Counted from the stretch's first letter, positions 29,328 through 41,897 are shown. The stretch is DNA of 64,000 nucleotides from Pseudomonas graminis (GCF_013201545.1 NZ_CP053746.1:5284501-5348500), one strand, 5' to 3'. Made by a program: numbers and translations. The notes: generated by a model not told the origin, from the letters alone.

Positions 29328-29416
29328 TTTGGCGGTGTCTGGACTTGCTTCGTAGGAAAGATCAAAAGCAAAGCAAGGCAGATCAAGAGCAGATCGAGGG
29401 CAGATCAGTCGCTACG

Positions 29417-29513
29417 GACTTGTGGGAGTGAGCTTGCTCACGAAGGGGCCGGTACATCCATCGGATATCTGGCGTGTTGGATAAAGCATTCGCGAGCAAG
29501 CTCGCTCCCACAG
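29417..29513. repeat. REP/BIME pair, class A
   Basis: GTGGGAGTGAGCTTGCTCAC at about 29421-29440 and its inverse GCGAGCAAGCTCGCTCCCAC at about 29491-29511 frame a 50-bp spacer. It lies between the two arms of the long inverted repeat. Confidence 0.85.
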
Positions 29514-29556
29514 GGAGGGGGGTGCTATCAGCAAAAATGTCGGTGCCTGAGCTGGC

Positions 29557-29645
29557 CTCTTCCCGGCTAAAGCCGGTCCTACAAGGACACCATATGTCGT
29601 CAGTGGGACCAGCTCCGACTGTAGGACCGGCTTTAGCCGGGAAGC
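29557..29645. repeat. REP/BIME pair, class B
   Basis: CTTCCCGGCTAAAGCCGG at about 29558-29575 faces CCGGCTTTAGCCGGGAAG at about 29626-29643. Same family as at 18.03-18.17 and 60.45-60.8 kb. Confidence 0.85.
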
Positions 29646-29689
29646 TTTTGATCTTGATCTTCTTACGCGATAGCTCAGACGACACCTAT

Positions 29690-29909
29690 CGCGACTTGGG
29701 TGCAGGCTGAACGCAGGTCTCGCGCAGTGGGCCGAGCCGCATGGATGCAGCGAGAGCGCCGTCAGGACAGGGATGTCCGTTCGGCGCGGGCCCACGGAGC
29801 CAGGCCGGAGTGAAGGAACCCTGACGACGGAAGGGCCTAACCAGGAGCAGGGCCTTTTTGGTTACTTTTTCGGCTCTTGGAAAAAGTGACCCGCCGTAAG
29901 GGCGGAACC
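29690..29909 (-). repeat. long dispersed repeat, copy 2 (right arm of the inverted pair)
   Basis: Reverse complement of copy 1 with scattered differences and a changed end (ACTTTTTC...AAAAAGTAACC in place of GAGTTACTTGG). With 29096-29327 it makes an inverted repeat about 0.8 kb long overall that encloses two REP pairs. The whole gap from 28976 to 29962 holds repeats only. Confidence 0.88.
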
Positions 29910-29962
29910 ACAATTCCAGCACACACAGATAATGGATATGGCCCCAATCCCAAGCGCATTCC

Positions 29963-32354
<2,392 letters not shown>

Positions 32355-32385
32355 TTGGTGATGCTTGACTCTGTGGGAGCGCCAA

Positions 32386-33237
32386 TCAGCGACGCTGGGT
32401 CAGGGCGCGACGTTCGAACTCGACGATGCGCTGACGGTAATGCTCGATGGTCTGCGCGGTCATCACGCTGCGCTGGTCATCCTTCAACTCACCGTTCAAC
32501 TCATGGGCCAGCTTGCGAGCCGCTGCGACCATGACATCAAAAGCCTGCTTCGGATGACGCGGCCCTGGCAGACCCAGGAAGAAGCTCACGGCGCGGGTGC
32601 TGAAGTGGTCGATATCGTCCAGATCGAACACGCCCGGCTTGACTGCGTTGGCCATCGAGAACAGCACTTCGCCGTTGCCGGCCATGCTTTCGTGACGGTG
32701 GAAAATGTCCATTTCGCCGAAGCGCAGACCGCTTTCCAGAATGTTCTGCAACAGCGCCGGTCCCTTGAAGCCGCTTTCGTCGCGGGAGATCACGCTGATC
32801 ACCAGCACTTCCTCAACCGGTGGCAGGTCCTTGTCTTCGGTGATGCGCTGGTTCGGCTTGTCGTCCGGGAAATCATCGTCCCGAGCGCTGAACAGGTCCG
32901 GGCCATTGGCGCCGAGGTTCAGATCACCCTGGTGCGGCTCGTCCTTGCGCTTGCCGCGTCGCGGTTCACGTTCGGCGCGCTCGCGGGGCGCTGCACTCAT
33001 CGTTGGCAGGTCATGCTCGTCGAGTTTCGGTTCTTTATGGGTGTCGAGAACGCGCGCAGGGCCCAACACTTCAGCGGACGTCGGTTCGTCGTCGTCCGGC
33101 AGGTTGGACAAGTTACGGTCCAGCCTGAATTTCAATTTGCCCTTGCCACCACGCATCCGGCGCCAGCCGTCAAACAGAATACCGGCGATGACAATAATGC
33201 CGATGACGATCAGCCACTCTCGCAGACCGATTTCCAT
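32386..33237 (-). CDS. zipA: cell division protein ZipA
   Basis: Inner-membrane anchor that tethers and bundles FtsZ at the division septum. The 283-residue product has a single N-terminal membrane segment ([20 protein letters not shown], about 5-24), a basic juxtamembrane region ([16 protein letters not shown]), a charged linker, and the C-terminal FtsZ-binding domain starting near [15 protein letters not shown]. Located between smc and ligA, the usual Pseudomonas order. Confidence 0.95.
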   Translation of the reverse strand: MEIGLREWLIVIGIIVIAGILFDGWRRMRGGKGKLKFRLDRNLSNLPDDDEPTSAEVLGPARVLDTHKEPKLDEHDLPTMSAAPRERAEREPRRGKRKDEPHQGDLNLGANGPDLFSARDDDFPDDKPNQRITEDKDLPPVEEVLVISVISRDESGFKGPALLQNILESGLRFGEMDIFHRHESMAGNGEVLFSMANAVKPGVFDLDDIDHFSTRAVSFFLGLPGPRHPKQAFDVMVAAARKLAHELNGELKDDQRSVMTAQTIEHYRQRIVEFERRALTQRR

Positions 33238-33511
33238 GTAGTCCCGTGCCTCTAATGAAATTCTGAAAATTAAGGGCGCAAACCCCTTTAAAACGTGGAG
33301 CCAACTCTATGTTCTGAATGGCCTTTTACCCACGCGAAATGGAAAAGTGGACATTAAGCTAGCACGACCAAAGGCAACTTTACACCGTCTGTTACATCTG
33401 GCAGGTCACAAGCATCTGTTACGCTGCGGCGGTGGTTCCTGTACTGGACGCCCGTGCACCACTTTTCCCTGCAAATCTGCATGATCGCCACGCGATCAAC
33501 TGCGCATCCTG

Positions 33512-36500
33512 CTACGACTCCACCAGCGCCATCGCCTCCTCTACGTCGACCGCCACCAGCCTTGAACAGCCTGGCTCGTGCATGGTGACGCCCATCAACT
33601 GGTCAGCCATTTCCATGGCGATCTTGTTGTGGGTGATGTAGATGAACTGCACGGTCTGCGACATCTCTTTGACCAACCGGGCGTAGCGCCCCACGTTGGC
33701 ATCGTCCAGCGGCGCATCGACTTCGTCGAGCATGCAGAACGGCGCCGGGTTGAGTTTGAAGATGGCGAAAACCAGCGCCAGCGCGGTCAAGGCTTTCTCA
33801 CCCCCGGACAGCAAATGGATCGTGCTGTTTTTCTTGCCGGGAGGACGCGCCATGATCGTCACCCCTGTATCGAGTAAATCTTCGCCCGTCAGTTCCAAGT
33901 AAGCGCTGCCACCACCGAAAACTTTTGGAAAAAGTGCCTGAATTCCGCTGTTTATCTGATCAAAGGTCTCTTTGAAACGGTTACGCGTTTCCTTGTCGAT
34001 CTTGCGGATCACGCTTTCCAGCGTGTCCAGCGCTTCGACCAGATCGGCGTCCTGGGCGTCCAGATAGCGTTTGCGTTCGGACTGCTGCTGATACTCGTCG
34101 ATGGCGGCGAGGTTGATCGCGCCCAGACGCTGAATTCGCGCAGCGATGCGTTCCAGTTCTTCTTCGGCGGCCTTCTCGTTCGCCTCGGCGGTGAGCGTCG
34201 CCAATACGCCATCCAGGTCGTAGCCGTCTTCGTGCAGTTGCTCCTGAAGCGCCTTGCGTCTTACGGTCAGCGATTGCCATTCAAGGCGCTGCTGCTCCAG
34301 TTGCCCACGCAACAGCGCTGATTGCTGCTCGGCCTGGTTGCGGCGTTTCTCGGCCTCGCGCAGTTCGCGGTCGGCGTCTTCCAGGGCGTTCTTGGCGGTG
34401 CGCATCTCTTCGTCGACCACCATGCGCTTTTCCAGCAGCTCTTCGAGCTTCATCCGCAGTTCTTCGAGCGGCGCGGCGCCCTCCTCCAGATTCAGGCTCA
34501 GCTGCTCGCGCTTCTCGGTCAGGCGCTCGGACTGCATCTCCAGACGTTCCAGGGCCTGGCGTGTGGAATCATGCTGCGCGCGCAACGAACCCAGGCGCAC
34601 GGCCAACTGGTTGGCGTGATCCTTATGCTGGCGGGCTTCCTGACGCACCCGGTCCAGACGCTCGCGCAGGCTGTCGCGCTGTGCCAGCAGCAACTCGCGC
34701 TGTTCAGTGTCCAGCGCCATGCTGTCGAGGGCGTCCTGCAATTGCAGGCGGGATTCGCCGAGGGTTTCCTGCTCCATGGCCCGCTGTTCGGCGAGCTCGG
34801 TCAATTCTTCATCAAGCCGCGTGCGGCGCAGGGTCAGTTGCTCGACCTTGGCTTTGGCGGCGGACAGCTGCGCCTTGAGCTCGCTCTGCTGACGGGCTTC
34901 GTCCTGCAAGTGGCGGCGCAATTGCTCGCGGTTGTCTTCCTGGATACGTTGCTGCTCGCGCTGGGTCGACAGCTGCTCGTCCAGCGCCGCCAGGGTCGCT
35001 TCCCGCTCTTCGCGCTCGGCTTCCAGACGCTGCAATTCCTGCCCCCGCGCCAGCACACCGCTTTCGGCTTCGCTGGCGCGGCGCACCCGCAGGAAATCCC
35101 GCCCGACCCAGTAGCCGTCGCGGCTGATCAAGCTCTCACCGGCGCCCAGTTGCCCGCGCAGCGCCAGCGCATCGTCCAGGGTTTCAACGGGTTTGACCTG
35201 GCCCAGCCAGTGGGTCAGATCGACCTGCGTGTCGACCTTGTCCAGCAAGCTGCCAGGGATACGCGTCACGTCAGCACCGGGACTTACCAGGCGCAAGTCG
35301 CCCTGACTGAATCCGACCAGATCGAGACCGGCGAAATCATCCACCAGCACCGCATTCAGGTCGGCGCCCAGCACGGTCTCGACGGCCATTTCCCAGCCCG
35401 CCTCGACCCGCAGCCCTTCCGCCAGACGCGGACGCTCGCTCAACTGATGATCACGCAGCCATTCGGCGGTGCCGGTGCCAGGGTCGAGTGCAGCCTGTTG
35501 CAGGGCTTCCAGCGACGCGAGGCGGCCGTTCAAGCGTTGCAGATCGCCTTGGGCCTGCTGTTGCGCCTGGGTGGCCTGTTGCAGATCGACACGCAATTGC
35601 TCAAGGCGCTCGATCAGGTGTTCTTCTTCGGCGGTCAGCTCTTCGAAAGCCATTTCCCGGGCGGCGAGGTCTTCGCTGAGTTCGAGAATTGCCGCGTCTT
35701 CAGGGTCCGCCGCGAGCAATTGACGCTCTTCGCCCAGACGCCGCTGACGCTCGGCCAGACGCTCCAGGCTGGTTTCCAGCTGCTGAATGCGCGATTGCTG
35801 CACTTCCGCCTGACGCCGGGGTTCGGCGGACGTGAGGTTGAAGGCGTCCCACTGTTCCTGCCAGCCATGCATGGCGGTTTCGGCGTCTTCCAGCGCGGCG
35901 GCAGATTCTTCGGCGGCGGCGAGGGTGATCTCCTGCTCCGGCTCGAGCATTTCCAGCTCTTCGCCGAGGGTCGCCAGCAGCGTGCGGTCGTGACCCAGGT
36001 GGGATTCGGTTTCCAGGCGCGCACGCTCGGCTTCGCGCAGGTCGTCCTGCAACTGCCGCAAGCGTTGCTGACCGTGCTGAATGCTCTGCTCGACCCGGGC
36101 GATGTCGCCGCCCACGGAGTAGAAACGCCCCTGCACCAGGTTGAATCGCTCGGACAGGTCGTGATGACCGTCGCGCAGGCGCTCAATGGCGGCGTCGGCG
36201 CTGCGCTGGTCGGCGACCAATGACTCAAAGCCGACCTCCTGATTGCCGATCACCGATTCGCGCTGCGCCACCTGCTCGTTCAGCGCCTGCCAGCGCAACG
36301 CCGACAGCTGCGCCTTGAGCTGACGCTCTTCGGCTTTATATTCCTGATACTTCTCGGCGGCCTGGGCCTGACGCTGCAGACGCTCCAGCTGCCGACCCAG
36401 TTCTTCGCGCAAATCGGTCAGGCGCGCCAGGTTCTCGTGGGTGCGGCGGATGCGGTTTTCGGTGTCGCGACGGCGCTCCTTGTACTTGGAGATGCCGGCG

Positions 36501-37000
36501 GCTTCTTCGATGAAATTGCGCAGGTCCTCGGGCTTGGCTTCGATCAGCTTGGAGATCATGCCCTGCTCGATGATCGAGTAGCTGCGTGGGCCCAGGCCGG
36601 TGCCGAGAAAGATGTCGGTGATGTCGCGGCGACGGCATTTGGTGCCGTTAAGGTAATAGCTGTTCTGGCTGTCGCGGGTGACTTTGCGGCGGATGGAAAT
36701 TTCCGCGTAGCTGGCGTATTCGCCGACCAGGGTGCCGTCGGAGTTGTCGAAAACCAGCTCGATGCTCGCCTGGCTCACTGGCTTGCGGCTGGTGGAGCCG
36801 TTGAAGATGACGTCGGTCATCGACTCGCCGCGCAGGTTCTTGGCCGAGCTTTCGCCCATGACCCAGCGCACCGCATCGATGATGTTGGATTTGCCGCATC
36901 CATTGGGGCCGACCACGGCCGCCATGTTGCTGGGGAAGTTCACCGTCGTCGGGTCGACGAACGATTTGAACCCCGCCAGCCTGATGCACTTGAGGCGCAT
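33512..37000 (-). CDS. smc: chromosome partition protein SMC
   Basis: Cytoplasmic ATPase that compacts and segregates the chromosome. The 1162-residue product has an N-terminal Walker A (VVGPNGCGKSNIIDAV, about residues 28-43), two long coiled coils on either side of a hinge (about 500-650, with GAGESLISRDG), and a C-terminal head with the signature LLSGGEKALTALALVFAIF and Walker B PFCMLDEVDAPLDD. Start at ATG 37000, three bases past the upstream GntR gene, so the two are probably one transcript. Confidence 0.97.
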   Translation of the reverse strand: MRLKCIRLAGFKSFVDPTTVNFPSNMAAVVGPNGCGKSNIIDAVRWVMGESSAKNLRGESMTDVIFNGSTSRKPVSQASIELVFDNSDGTLVGEYASYAEISIRRKVTRDSQNSYYLNGTKCRRRDITDIFLGTGLGPRSYSIIEQGMISKLIEAKPEDLRNFIEEAAGISKYKERRRDTENRIRRTHENLARLTDLREELGRQLERLQRQAQAAEKYQEYKAEERQLKAQLSALRWQALNEQVAQRESVIGNQEVGFESLVADQRSADAAIERLRDGHHDLSERFNLVQGRFYSVGGDIARVEQSIQHGQQRLRQLQDDLREAERARLETESHLGHDRTLLATLGEELEMLEPEQEITLAAAEESAAALEDAETAMHGWQEQWDAFNLTSAEPRRQAEVQQSRIQQLETSLERLAERQRRLGEERQLLAADPEDAAILELSEDLAAREMAFEELTAEEEHLIERLEQLRVDLQQATQAQQQAQGDLQRLNGRLASLEALQQAALDPGTGTAEWLRDHQLSERPRLAEGLRVEAGWEMAVETVLGADLNAVLVDDFAGLDLVGFSQGDLRLVSPGADVTRIPGSLLDKVDTQVDLTHWLGQVKPVETLDDALALRGQLGAGESLISRDGYWVGRDFLRVRRASEAESGVLARGQELQRLEAEREEREATLAALDEQLSTQREQQRIQEDNREQLRRHLQDEARQQSELKAQLSAAKAKVEQLTLRRTRLDEELTELAEQRAMEQETLGESRLQLQDALDSMALDTEQRELLLAQRDSLRERLDRVRQEARQHKDHANQLAVRLGSLRAQHDSTRQALERLEMQSERLTEKREQLSLNLEEGAAPLEELRMKLEELLEKRMVVDEEMRTAKNALEDADRELREAEKRRNQAEQQSALLRGQLEQQRLEWQSLTVRRKALQEQLHEDGYDLDGVLATLTAEANEKAAEEELERIAARIQRLGAINLAAIDEYQQQSERKRYLDAQDADLVEALDTLESVIRKIDKETRNRFKETFDQINSGIQALFPKVFGGGSAYLELTGEDLLDTGVTIMARPPGKKNSTIHLLSGGEKALTALALVFAIFKLNPAPFCMLDEVDAPLDDANVGRYARLVKEMSQTVQFIYITHNKIAMEMADQLMGVTMHEPGCSRLVAVDVEEAMALVES

Positions 37001-37003
37001 GAA

Positions 37004-37663
37004 TCAGCTGGCCGCCAGGGCAGACAAAACCGATTGGCAGCTGCGCTCGGCGTAGCAGGTCAGTACGTCGCGGATCCGCACCAGATCCCGCGCCACCACC
37101 GCTTCGAGCAACTGGCCGAAGAGGGTCAGGTACTCGCTCATTTCCGCCTGGCGTTGATCCAGGGCAAGGAAGTAGAAGCGGCTCATGGACGGCTGCAGGT
37201 TCTCGACGGTCTCTTCCAGGTACGGGTTGTTGGCGAACGGATAGGCCGCGCGCATCACGTTGAAACTCTCTTCAACGAAGCCCTTTACGTCCTGGCGCTC
37301 GCAACTGGCGATAAGCCGCTGCTGAATCTGCTGGAACGCCGCAAGGTCAACCGGCTCTTTCCAGCTGCGCGCCACGGCCAGACCGAGCAGGATGTACATC
37401 TCGCTCATGAGGGCGCAGAGGCTGGTGATGTTGTGCGGGGTCAGGACCGAGACCTGCGCGCCGCGACGGGGCAGGATCACGATCAGATGGCGGCGCTCGA
37501 GGATCAGCAAGGCCTCGCGCACCGAGCCTCGGCTCACGTTCAGCGCGGCCGTGACCTTCTGCTCCTGAATCCGCTCCCCTGGCTTGAGCTCGCCGCGGAT
37601 GATGCGCTCGGCCAGGTGGTGAGCGATCTGCTCGGCGAGGCTGTCAGGTGCCTTGAACGTCAT
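37004..37663 (-). CDS. GntR family transcriptional regulator (FCD/FadR subfamily)
   Basis: DNA-binding regulator of 219 residues. The N-terminal winged helix (about 10-75) contains RIQEQKVTAALNVSRGSVRE and LPRRGAQVSVL; the C-terminal helical FCD effector domain covers the rest. It is divergent from xdhA (318-bp gap), and this pairing is conserved in Pseudomonas, so it may control purine oxidation genes. Its effector is unknown. Candidate operators TGAC-N6-GTCA lie in the divergent gap at 37857 and 37880. Confidence 0.9.
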   Translation of the reverse strand: MTFKAPDSLAEQIAHHLAERIIRGELKPGERIQEQKVTAALNVSRGSVREALLILERRHLIVILPRRGAQVSVLTPHNITSLCALMSEMYILLGLAVARSWKEPVDLAAFQQIQQRLIASCERQDVKGFVEESFNVMRAAYPFANNPYLEETVENLQPSMSRFYFLALDQRQAEMSEYLTLFGQLLEAVVARDLVRIRDVLTCYAERSCQSVLSALAAS

Positions 37664-37749
37664 TTCTTACCTTCAACTTCTTTGGTCGCAAACAAGCGGC
37701 GGAGTGTATCGCACTGCAGGTCTGTGGCGCAGGGCCATACTGTGGAAAC

Positions 37750-37765
37750 TGGCACGAATTAAGCA
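37750..37765 (+). promoter_or_regulatory. possible sigma-54 promoter upstream of xdhA
   Basis: TGGCACGAATTAAGCA has GG and GC at the exact -24/-12 spacing and a perfect TGGCACG half; the -12 half is AAGCA rather than TTGCA. Transcription would start near 37776, about 205 bp before xdhA. Nitrogen control of purine use would fit, but the mismatch keeps this tentative. Confidence 0.35.
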
Positions 37766-37856
37766 GAAACACGGACATGTTCTGCTCACGAGCACTCAGT
37801 CTTTAAACGTTATCGTCTTGTGGGTTATCGGCCATTTCTTGAAATAATGAATTTCT

Positions 37857-37893
37857 TGACCTTTGAGTCAGAAATTAATTGACCCGATAGTCA
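37857..37893. promoter_or_regulatory. two TGAC-N6-GTCA sites upstream of xdhA
   Basis: TGACCTTTGAGTCA (37857-37870) and TGACCCGATAGTCA (37880-37893) are spaced 23 bp start to start, about two helical turns. The first is 13/14 identical to TGACCTTTCAGTCA at 45433-45446 before the AzgA-like permease. Probably binding sites for one regulator, perhaps the divergent GntR protein. Confidence 0.55.
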
Positions 37894-37981
37894 GAGCTGA
37901 TAGATTCATCGACATGTTCGATGACCCATCCGCCGGCAGCTGTGACCAGTGCTGTTTAACGACAAGAACGAGGCGCGACCC

Positions 37982-39451
37982 GTGATCCAGTTTCTCCTGA
38001 ACCAAGAGCTGAAAACCGAACAGGCTCTGGACCCCAATGTGACGGTGCTCAACTATCTGCGCGAGCACCTGCACAAACCCGGCACTAAAGAAGGCTGCGC
38101 CAGCGGCGATTGCGGTGCGTGCACCGTGGTTGTCGGCGAGCTGACCACCGACGCGGCGGGCCGGGAGCAATTGAGTTATCGCAGCCTCAATTCGTGCCTG
38201 ACCTTCGTGGCCTCACTGCACGGCAAGCAGCTGATCAGCGTCGAAGACCTCAAGCATCAGGGCCGCTTGCACAGCGTTCAGCAGGCGATGGTCGACTGCC
38301 ACGGTTCCCAGTGCGGTTTCTGCACGCCGGGCTTTGTGATGTCGCTGTTCGCGCTGCAAAAGAACAGCGCCGAATCCGCCTCCTCCGAAACGAAACACGC
38401 CCAGGCCCACGAAGCCCTGGCCGGCAATCTGTGCCGCTGCACCGGGTATCGACCGATCCTCGCGGCGGCCGAGCAAAGCTGCAGCCAGCCGTCTTCGGAC
38501 CAGTTCGATGCCCTGAAGGCTCAAACCATCGCCCGGCTCAAGGCCATCGCGCCAACCCAAACCGGCGAGCTGAACAGCGGCGACAAGCGCTGCCTGGTGC
38601 CGCTGACCGTGGCGGATCTGGCCCAACTCTACGAGGCCAATCCCCAGGCCCGGCTGCTGGCCGGCGGCACCGACCTGGCCCTTGAAGTGACGCAATTCCA
38701 TCGCCCGCTGCCGGTGATGATCTACGTCGGCAACGTCGCGGCGATGAAGAAGATCGAGCACTTCGAAGACCGCATCGAGATCGGCGCGGCGACGGCCCTC
38801 ACCGATTGCTACGAAGCACTGAGCCGCGAGTACCCTGATTTCGGGGAATTGCTGCACCGTTTTGCATCGCTGCAGATCCGCAATCAGGGCACCCTCGGCG
38901 GCAACATCGGCAACGCCTCTCCGATTGGCGACTCCCCGCCCCTGCTCATCGCGCTGGGCGCGAAGATCGTGCTGCGCAAGGGCGAGCAGACCCGCACCCT
39001 GGCGCTGGAGGATTACTTCATCGATTACCGGGTGACGGTGCGTCAGGAAAGCGAGTTCATCGAGCGCATCATCTTGCCCCGCGCCACTGCCCGGCAGACG
39101 TTTCGCGCGTACAAGGTGTCCAAACGGCTGGACGACGACATCTCGGCAGTCTGCGCGGCGTTCCGCGTACACGTCGAAAACGGCGCCATCGTTGACGCCC
39201 GCGCGGCCTTCGGCGGCATGGCGGCAATCCCCAAACGCGCCGCCCACTGCGAACAGGCGCTGATCGGCCAGCCGTGGACGTCGGCCACCATTGAGCGCGC
39301 CTGCGCTGCGCTGGCCGAGGATTTCACCCCGCTGACGGACTTCCGCGCGAGCAAGGAATACCGCCTGCTCAGCGCGCAGAACCTGCTGCGCAAATACTTC
39401 ATTGAAGTGCAAACGCCTCACATCCAGACGCGGGTGACAGCTTATGTCTAA
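37982..39451 (+). CDS. xdhA: xanthine dehydrogenase small subunit (2Fe-2S and FAD)
   Basis: Electron-transfer subunit of cytoplasmic xanthine dehydrogenase, which oxidises hypoxanthine and xanthine to urate with NAD+. The 489-residue product has a plant-type 2Fe-2S domain (GCASGDCGACTVV), a second 2Fe-2S domain (CHGSQCGFCTPGF ... LCRCTGYRPI), and from about residue 200 the FAD domain (LLAGGTDLALEV, GGNIGNASPIGDSPP). Start GTG 37982 (MIQFLLNQE) matches the family; the frame is open from GTG 37949. Its end overlaps the xdhB start by eight bases. Confidence 0.95.
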   Translation: MIQFLLNQELKTEQALDPNVTVLNYLREHLHKPGTKEGCASGDCGACTVVVGELTTDAAGREQLSYRSLNSCLTFVASLHGKQLISVEDLKHQGRLHSVQQAMVDCHGSQCGFCTPGFVMSLFALQKNSAESASSETKHAQAHEALAGNLCRCTGYRPILAAAEQSCSQPSSDQFDALKAQTIARLKAIAPTQTGELNSGDKRCLVPLTVADLAQLYEANPQARLLAGGTDLALEVTQFHRPLPVMIYVGNVAAMKKIEHFEDRIEIGAATALTDCYEALSREYPDFGELLHRFASLQIRNQGTLGGNIGNASPIGDSPPLLIALGAKIVLRKGEQTRTLALEDYFIDYRVTVRQESEFIERIILPRATARQTFRAYKVSKRLDDDISAVCAAFRVHVENGAIVDARAAFGGMAAIPKRAAHCEQALIGQPWTSATIERACAALAEDFTPLTDFRASKEYRLLSAQNLLRKYFIEVQTPHIQTRVTAYV

Positions 39452-41897
39452 TCATCATTCAGCCAGGTCCCAAGAAGAGATGGTCGCCCTGTTTCAACAG
39501 GACCTGACCACCGGCGTGGGCCGCAGCGTCAAGCACGACAGCGCCGACAAGCACGTCTCCGGCGAAGCGATCTACATCGACGACCGCCTCGAATTCCCCA
39601 ATCAGCTGCACGTGTATGCGCGGCTGTCCGACCGTGCCCACGCGCGCATCGTCCGCGTTGACGTGTCGCCCTGCTACGCCTTCGACGGCGTGCGCATCGC
39701 CATCACCCACGAAGACATTCCGGGCCTCAAGGACATCGGCCCGCTGCTGCCCGGCGACCCGTTGCTGGCCATCGACACGGTCGAATTCGTCGGTCAACCG
39801 GTGATTGCCGTGGCCGCCCGGGATCTGGAAACCGCGCGCAAGGCGGCGATGGCCGCGATCATCGAATACGAAGACCTTGAGCCGGTGCTCGACGTGGTTC
39901 AGGCCTACCGCAACAAACACTTCGTGCTCGACAGCCACACCCATCAGCGCGGTGATTCGGCAACGGCGCTGGCCTCCGCGACCCACCGGATTCAGGGCAC
40001 GCTGCACATCGGCGGTCAGGAACACTTCTACCTGGAAACGCAGATTTCGTCGGTGATGCCCACCGAAGACGGCGGCATGATCGTCTATTGCTCGACGCAG
40101 AACCCGACCGAAGTGCAGAAGCTCGTCGCCGAAGTGCTGGATGTGTCGATGAACAAGATCGTCGTCGACATGCGCCGCATGGGCGGCGGCTTTGGCGGCA
40201 AGGAAACCCAGGCCGCGAGCCCCGCGTGCCTGTGTGCGGTGGTGGCGCGACTGACCGGGCAGCCGACCAAGATGCGCCTGCCGCGCATGGAAGACATGAT
40301 GATGACCGGCAAGCGCCACCCGTTTTACGTCGAGTACGACGTGGGTTTTGACGACGACGGACGCCTGCACGGGATTCAGCTGGAACTGGCAGGCAACTGC
40401 GGGTATTCGCCTGACCTGTCGGCGTCCATCGTCGACCGCGCGATGTTCCACGCCGACAACTCCTACTACCTGGGCGACGCCACGATCAATGGCCATCGCT
40501 GCAAGACCAACACCGCGTCCAACACGGCATACCGCGGCTTCGGCGGCCCCCAGGGGATGGTCGCCATCGAGGAAGTGATGGACGTCATCGCGCGGCATCT
40601 GGGCAAGGACCCGCTGGCAGTACGCAAGGCCAACTACTACGGCAAGACCGAGCGCAACGTCACCCATTACCACCAGACGGTCGAGCACAACATGCTCGAA
40701 GAAATGACCGCCGAGCTGGAGGAAAGCAGTAACTACGCGGAGCGGCGCAAAGCGATCAAGGCTTACAACGCCAACAGCCCGATTCTGAAGAAAGGCTTGG
40801 CCCTGATCCCGGTGAAATTCGGCATTTCCTTCACCGCCAGTTTCCTCAATCAGGCCGGCGCGCTGATCCACATCTACACCGACGGCAGCATCCACCTCAA
40901 TCATGGCGGCACCGAGATGGGCCAGGGTCTGAACGTCAAAGTGGCTCAAGTGGTGGCCGAGGTGTTTCAGGTCGATATCGACCGCGTGCAGATCACCGCG
41001 ACCAACACCGACAAGGTGCCGAACACGTCGCCGACGGCAGCTTCCAGCGGCGCCGACCTGAATGGCAAGGCGGCGCAGAACGCTGCAGAAATCCTCAAGC
41101 AGCGGCTGGTGGAATTCGCGGCCAAGCATTACCAGTGCGATGAGTCGCGGGTCGAGTTTCGCAACGGCCACGTGCGCGTCGGCGAGCACGTCATCAGCTT
41201 CGATACCCTCGCCCAGCAGGCGTGGATGGGCCAGGTGTCGCTGTCGAGCACCGGCTATTACAAGACGCCGAAGATCTTCTACGACCGCAGCCAGGCGCGG
41301 GGCCGGCCCTTCTATTACTTTGCCTTCGGCGCGGCCTGCACCGAAGTGCTGGTCGACACCCTGACCGGCGAGTACAAAATGCTGCGCACGGACATCCTTC
41401 ACGACGTCGGCGCCTCGCTGAACCCGGCCATCGACATCGGCCAGGTCGAGGGCGGCTACATCCAAGGCATGGGCTGGCTGACGACCGAGGAACTGGTGTG
41501 GAACGACAAGGGCAAGCTGATGACCAACGGCCCGGCCGGTTACAAGATTCCTGCCGTGGCCGACATGCCGGCGGACCTGCGGGTGAAGCTGGTGGAGAAC
41601 CGCAAGAACCCCGAAGACACGGTGTTTCATTCCAAAGCCGTGGGTGAACCGCCGTTCATGCTGGGCATCGCCGCGTGGTGCGCGATCAAGGATGCGGTGG
41701 CGAGTCTGGGTGATTACAGGCATCAGCCAAAAATCGACGCGCCGGCGACCCCGGAACGGGTGTTGTGGGGGTGTGAGCAGATGCGGGCGTTGCGTCGCGA
41801 TGCGGAATTAGTTGCCGAGAACGCTGCCGAGATCGTTTCAGAACCTGCTCCGGGGCTCCGCGTGGGAATGCAGCCCGAGACGCTTCGCGTCGACTAG
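39444..41897 (+). CDS. xdhB: xanthine dehydrogenase molybdopterin-binding subunit
   Basis: Catalytic molybdenum subunit, 817 residues, of xanthine dehydrogenase. Visible motifs: GQEHFYLETQ, the molybdopterin contacts GGGFGGKETQ, the conserved arginine region NTAYRGFGGPQGM, GGTEMGQGLN, and the catalytic glutamate region KAVGEPPFMLG. The last ~14 residues (PGLRVGMQPETLRVD) are odd: their codons lie in a palindromic intergenic repeat (41855-41950), and the stop codon TAG sits in the repeat's loop, so the tail is a recent addition. Confidence 0.95.
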   Translation: MSNHHSARSQEEMVALFQQDLTTGVGRSVKHDSADKHVSGEAIYIDDRLEFPNQLHVYARLSDRAHARIVRVDVSPCYAFDGVRIAITHEDIPGLKDIGPLLPGDPLLAIDTVEFVGQPVIAVAARDLETARKAAMAAIIEYEDLEPVLDVVQAYRNKHFVLDSHTHQRGDSATALASATHRIQGTLHIGGQEHFYLETQISSVMPTEDGGMIVYCSTQNPTEVQKLVAEVLDVSMNKIVVDMRRMGGGFGGKETQAASPACLCAVVARLTGQPTKMRLPRMEDMMMTGKRHPFYVEYDVGFDDDGRLHGIQLELAGNCGYSPDLSASIVDRAMFHADNSYYLGDATINGHRCKTNTASNTAYRGFGGPQGMVAIEEVMDVIARHLGKDPLAVRKANYYGKTERNVTHYHQTVEHNMLEEMTAELEESSNYAERRKAIKAYNANSPILKKGLALIPVKFGISFTASFLNQAGALIHIYTDGSIHLNHGGTEMGQGLNVKVAQVVAEVFQVDIDRVQITATNTDKVPNTSPTAASSGADLNGKAAQNAAEILKQRLVEFAAKHYQCDESRVEFRNGHVRVGEHVISFDTLAQQAWMGQVSLSSTGYYKTPKIFYDRSQARGRPFYYFAFGAACTEVLVDTLTGEYKMLRTDILHDVGASLNPAIDIGQVEGGYIQGMGWLTTEELVWNDKGKLMTNGPAGYKIPAVADMPADLRVKLVENRKNPEDTVFHSKAVGEPPFMLGIAAWCAIKDAVASLGDYRHQPKIDAPATPERVLWGCEQMRALRRDAELVAENAAEIVSEPAPGLRVGMQPETLRVD

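Noticed and set aside
29093..29795. Several 60-130-codon frames between 29.09 and 29.92 kb
   Set aside because: They lie in repeat arms and REP elements, recur only because the DNA is repeated, and lack ribosome-binding sites.
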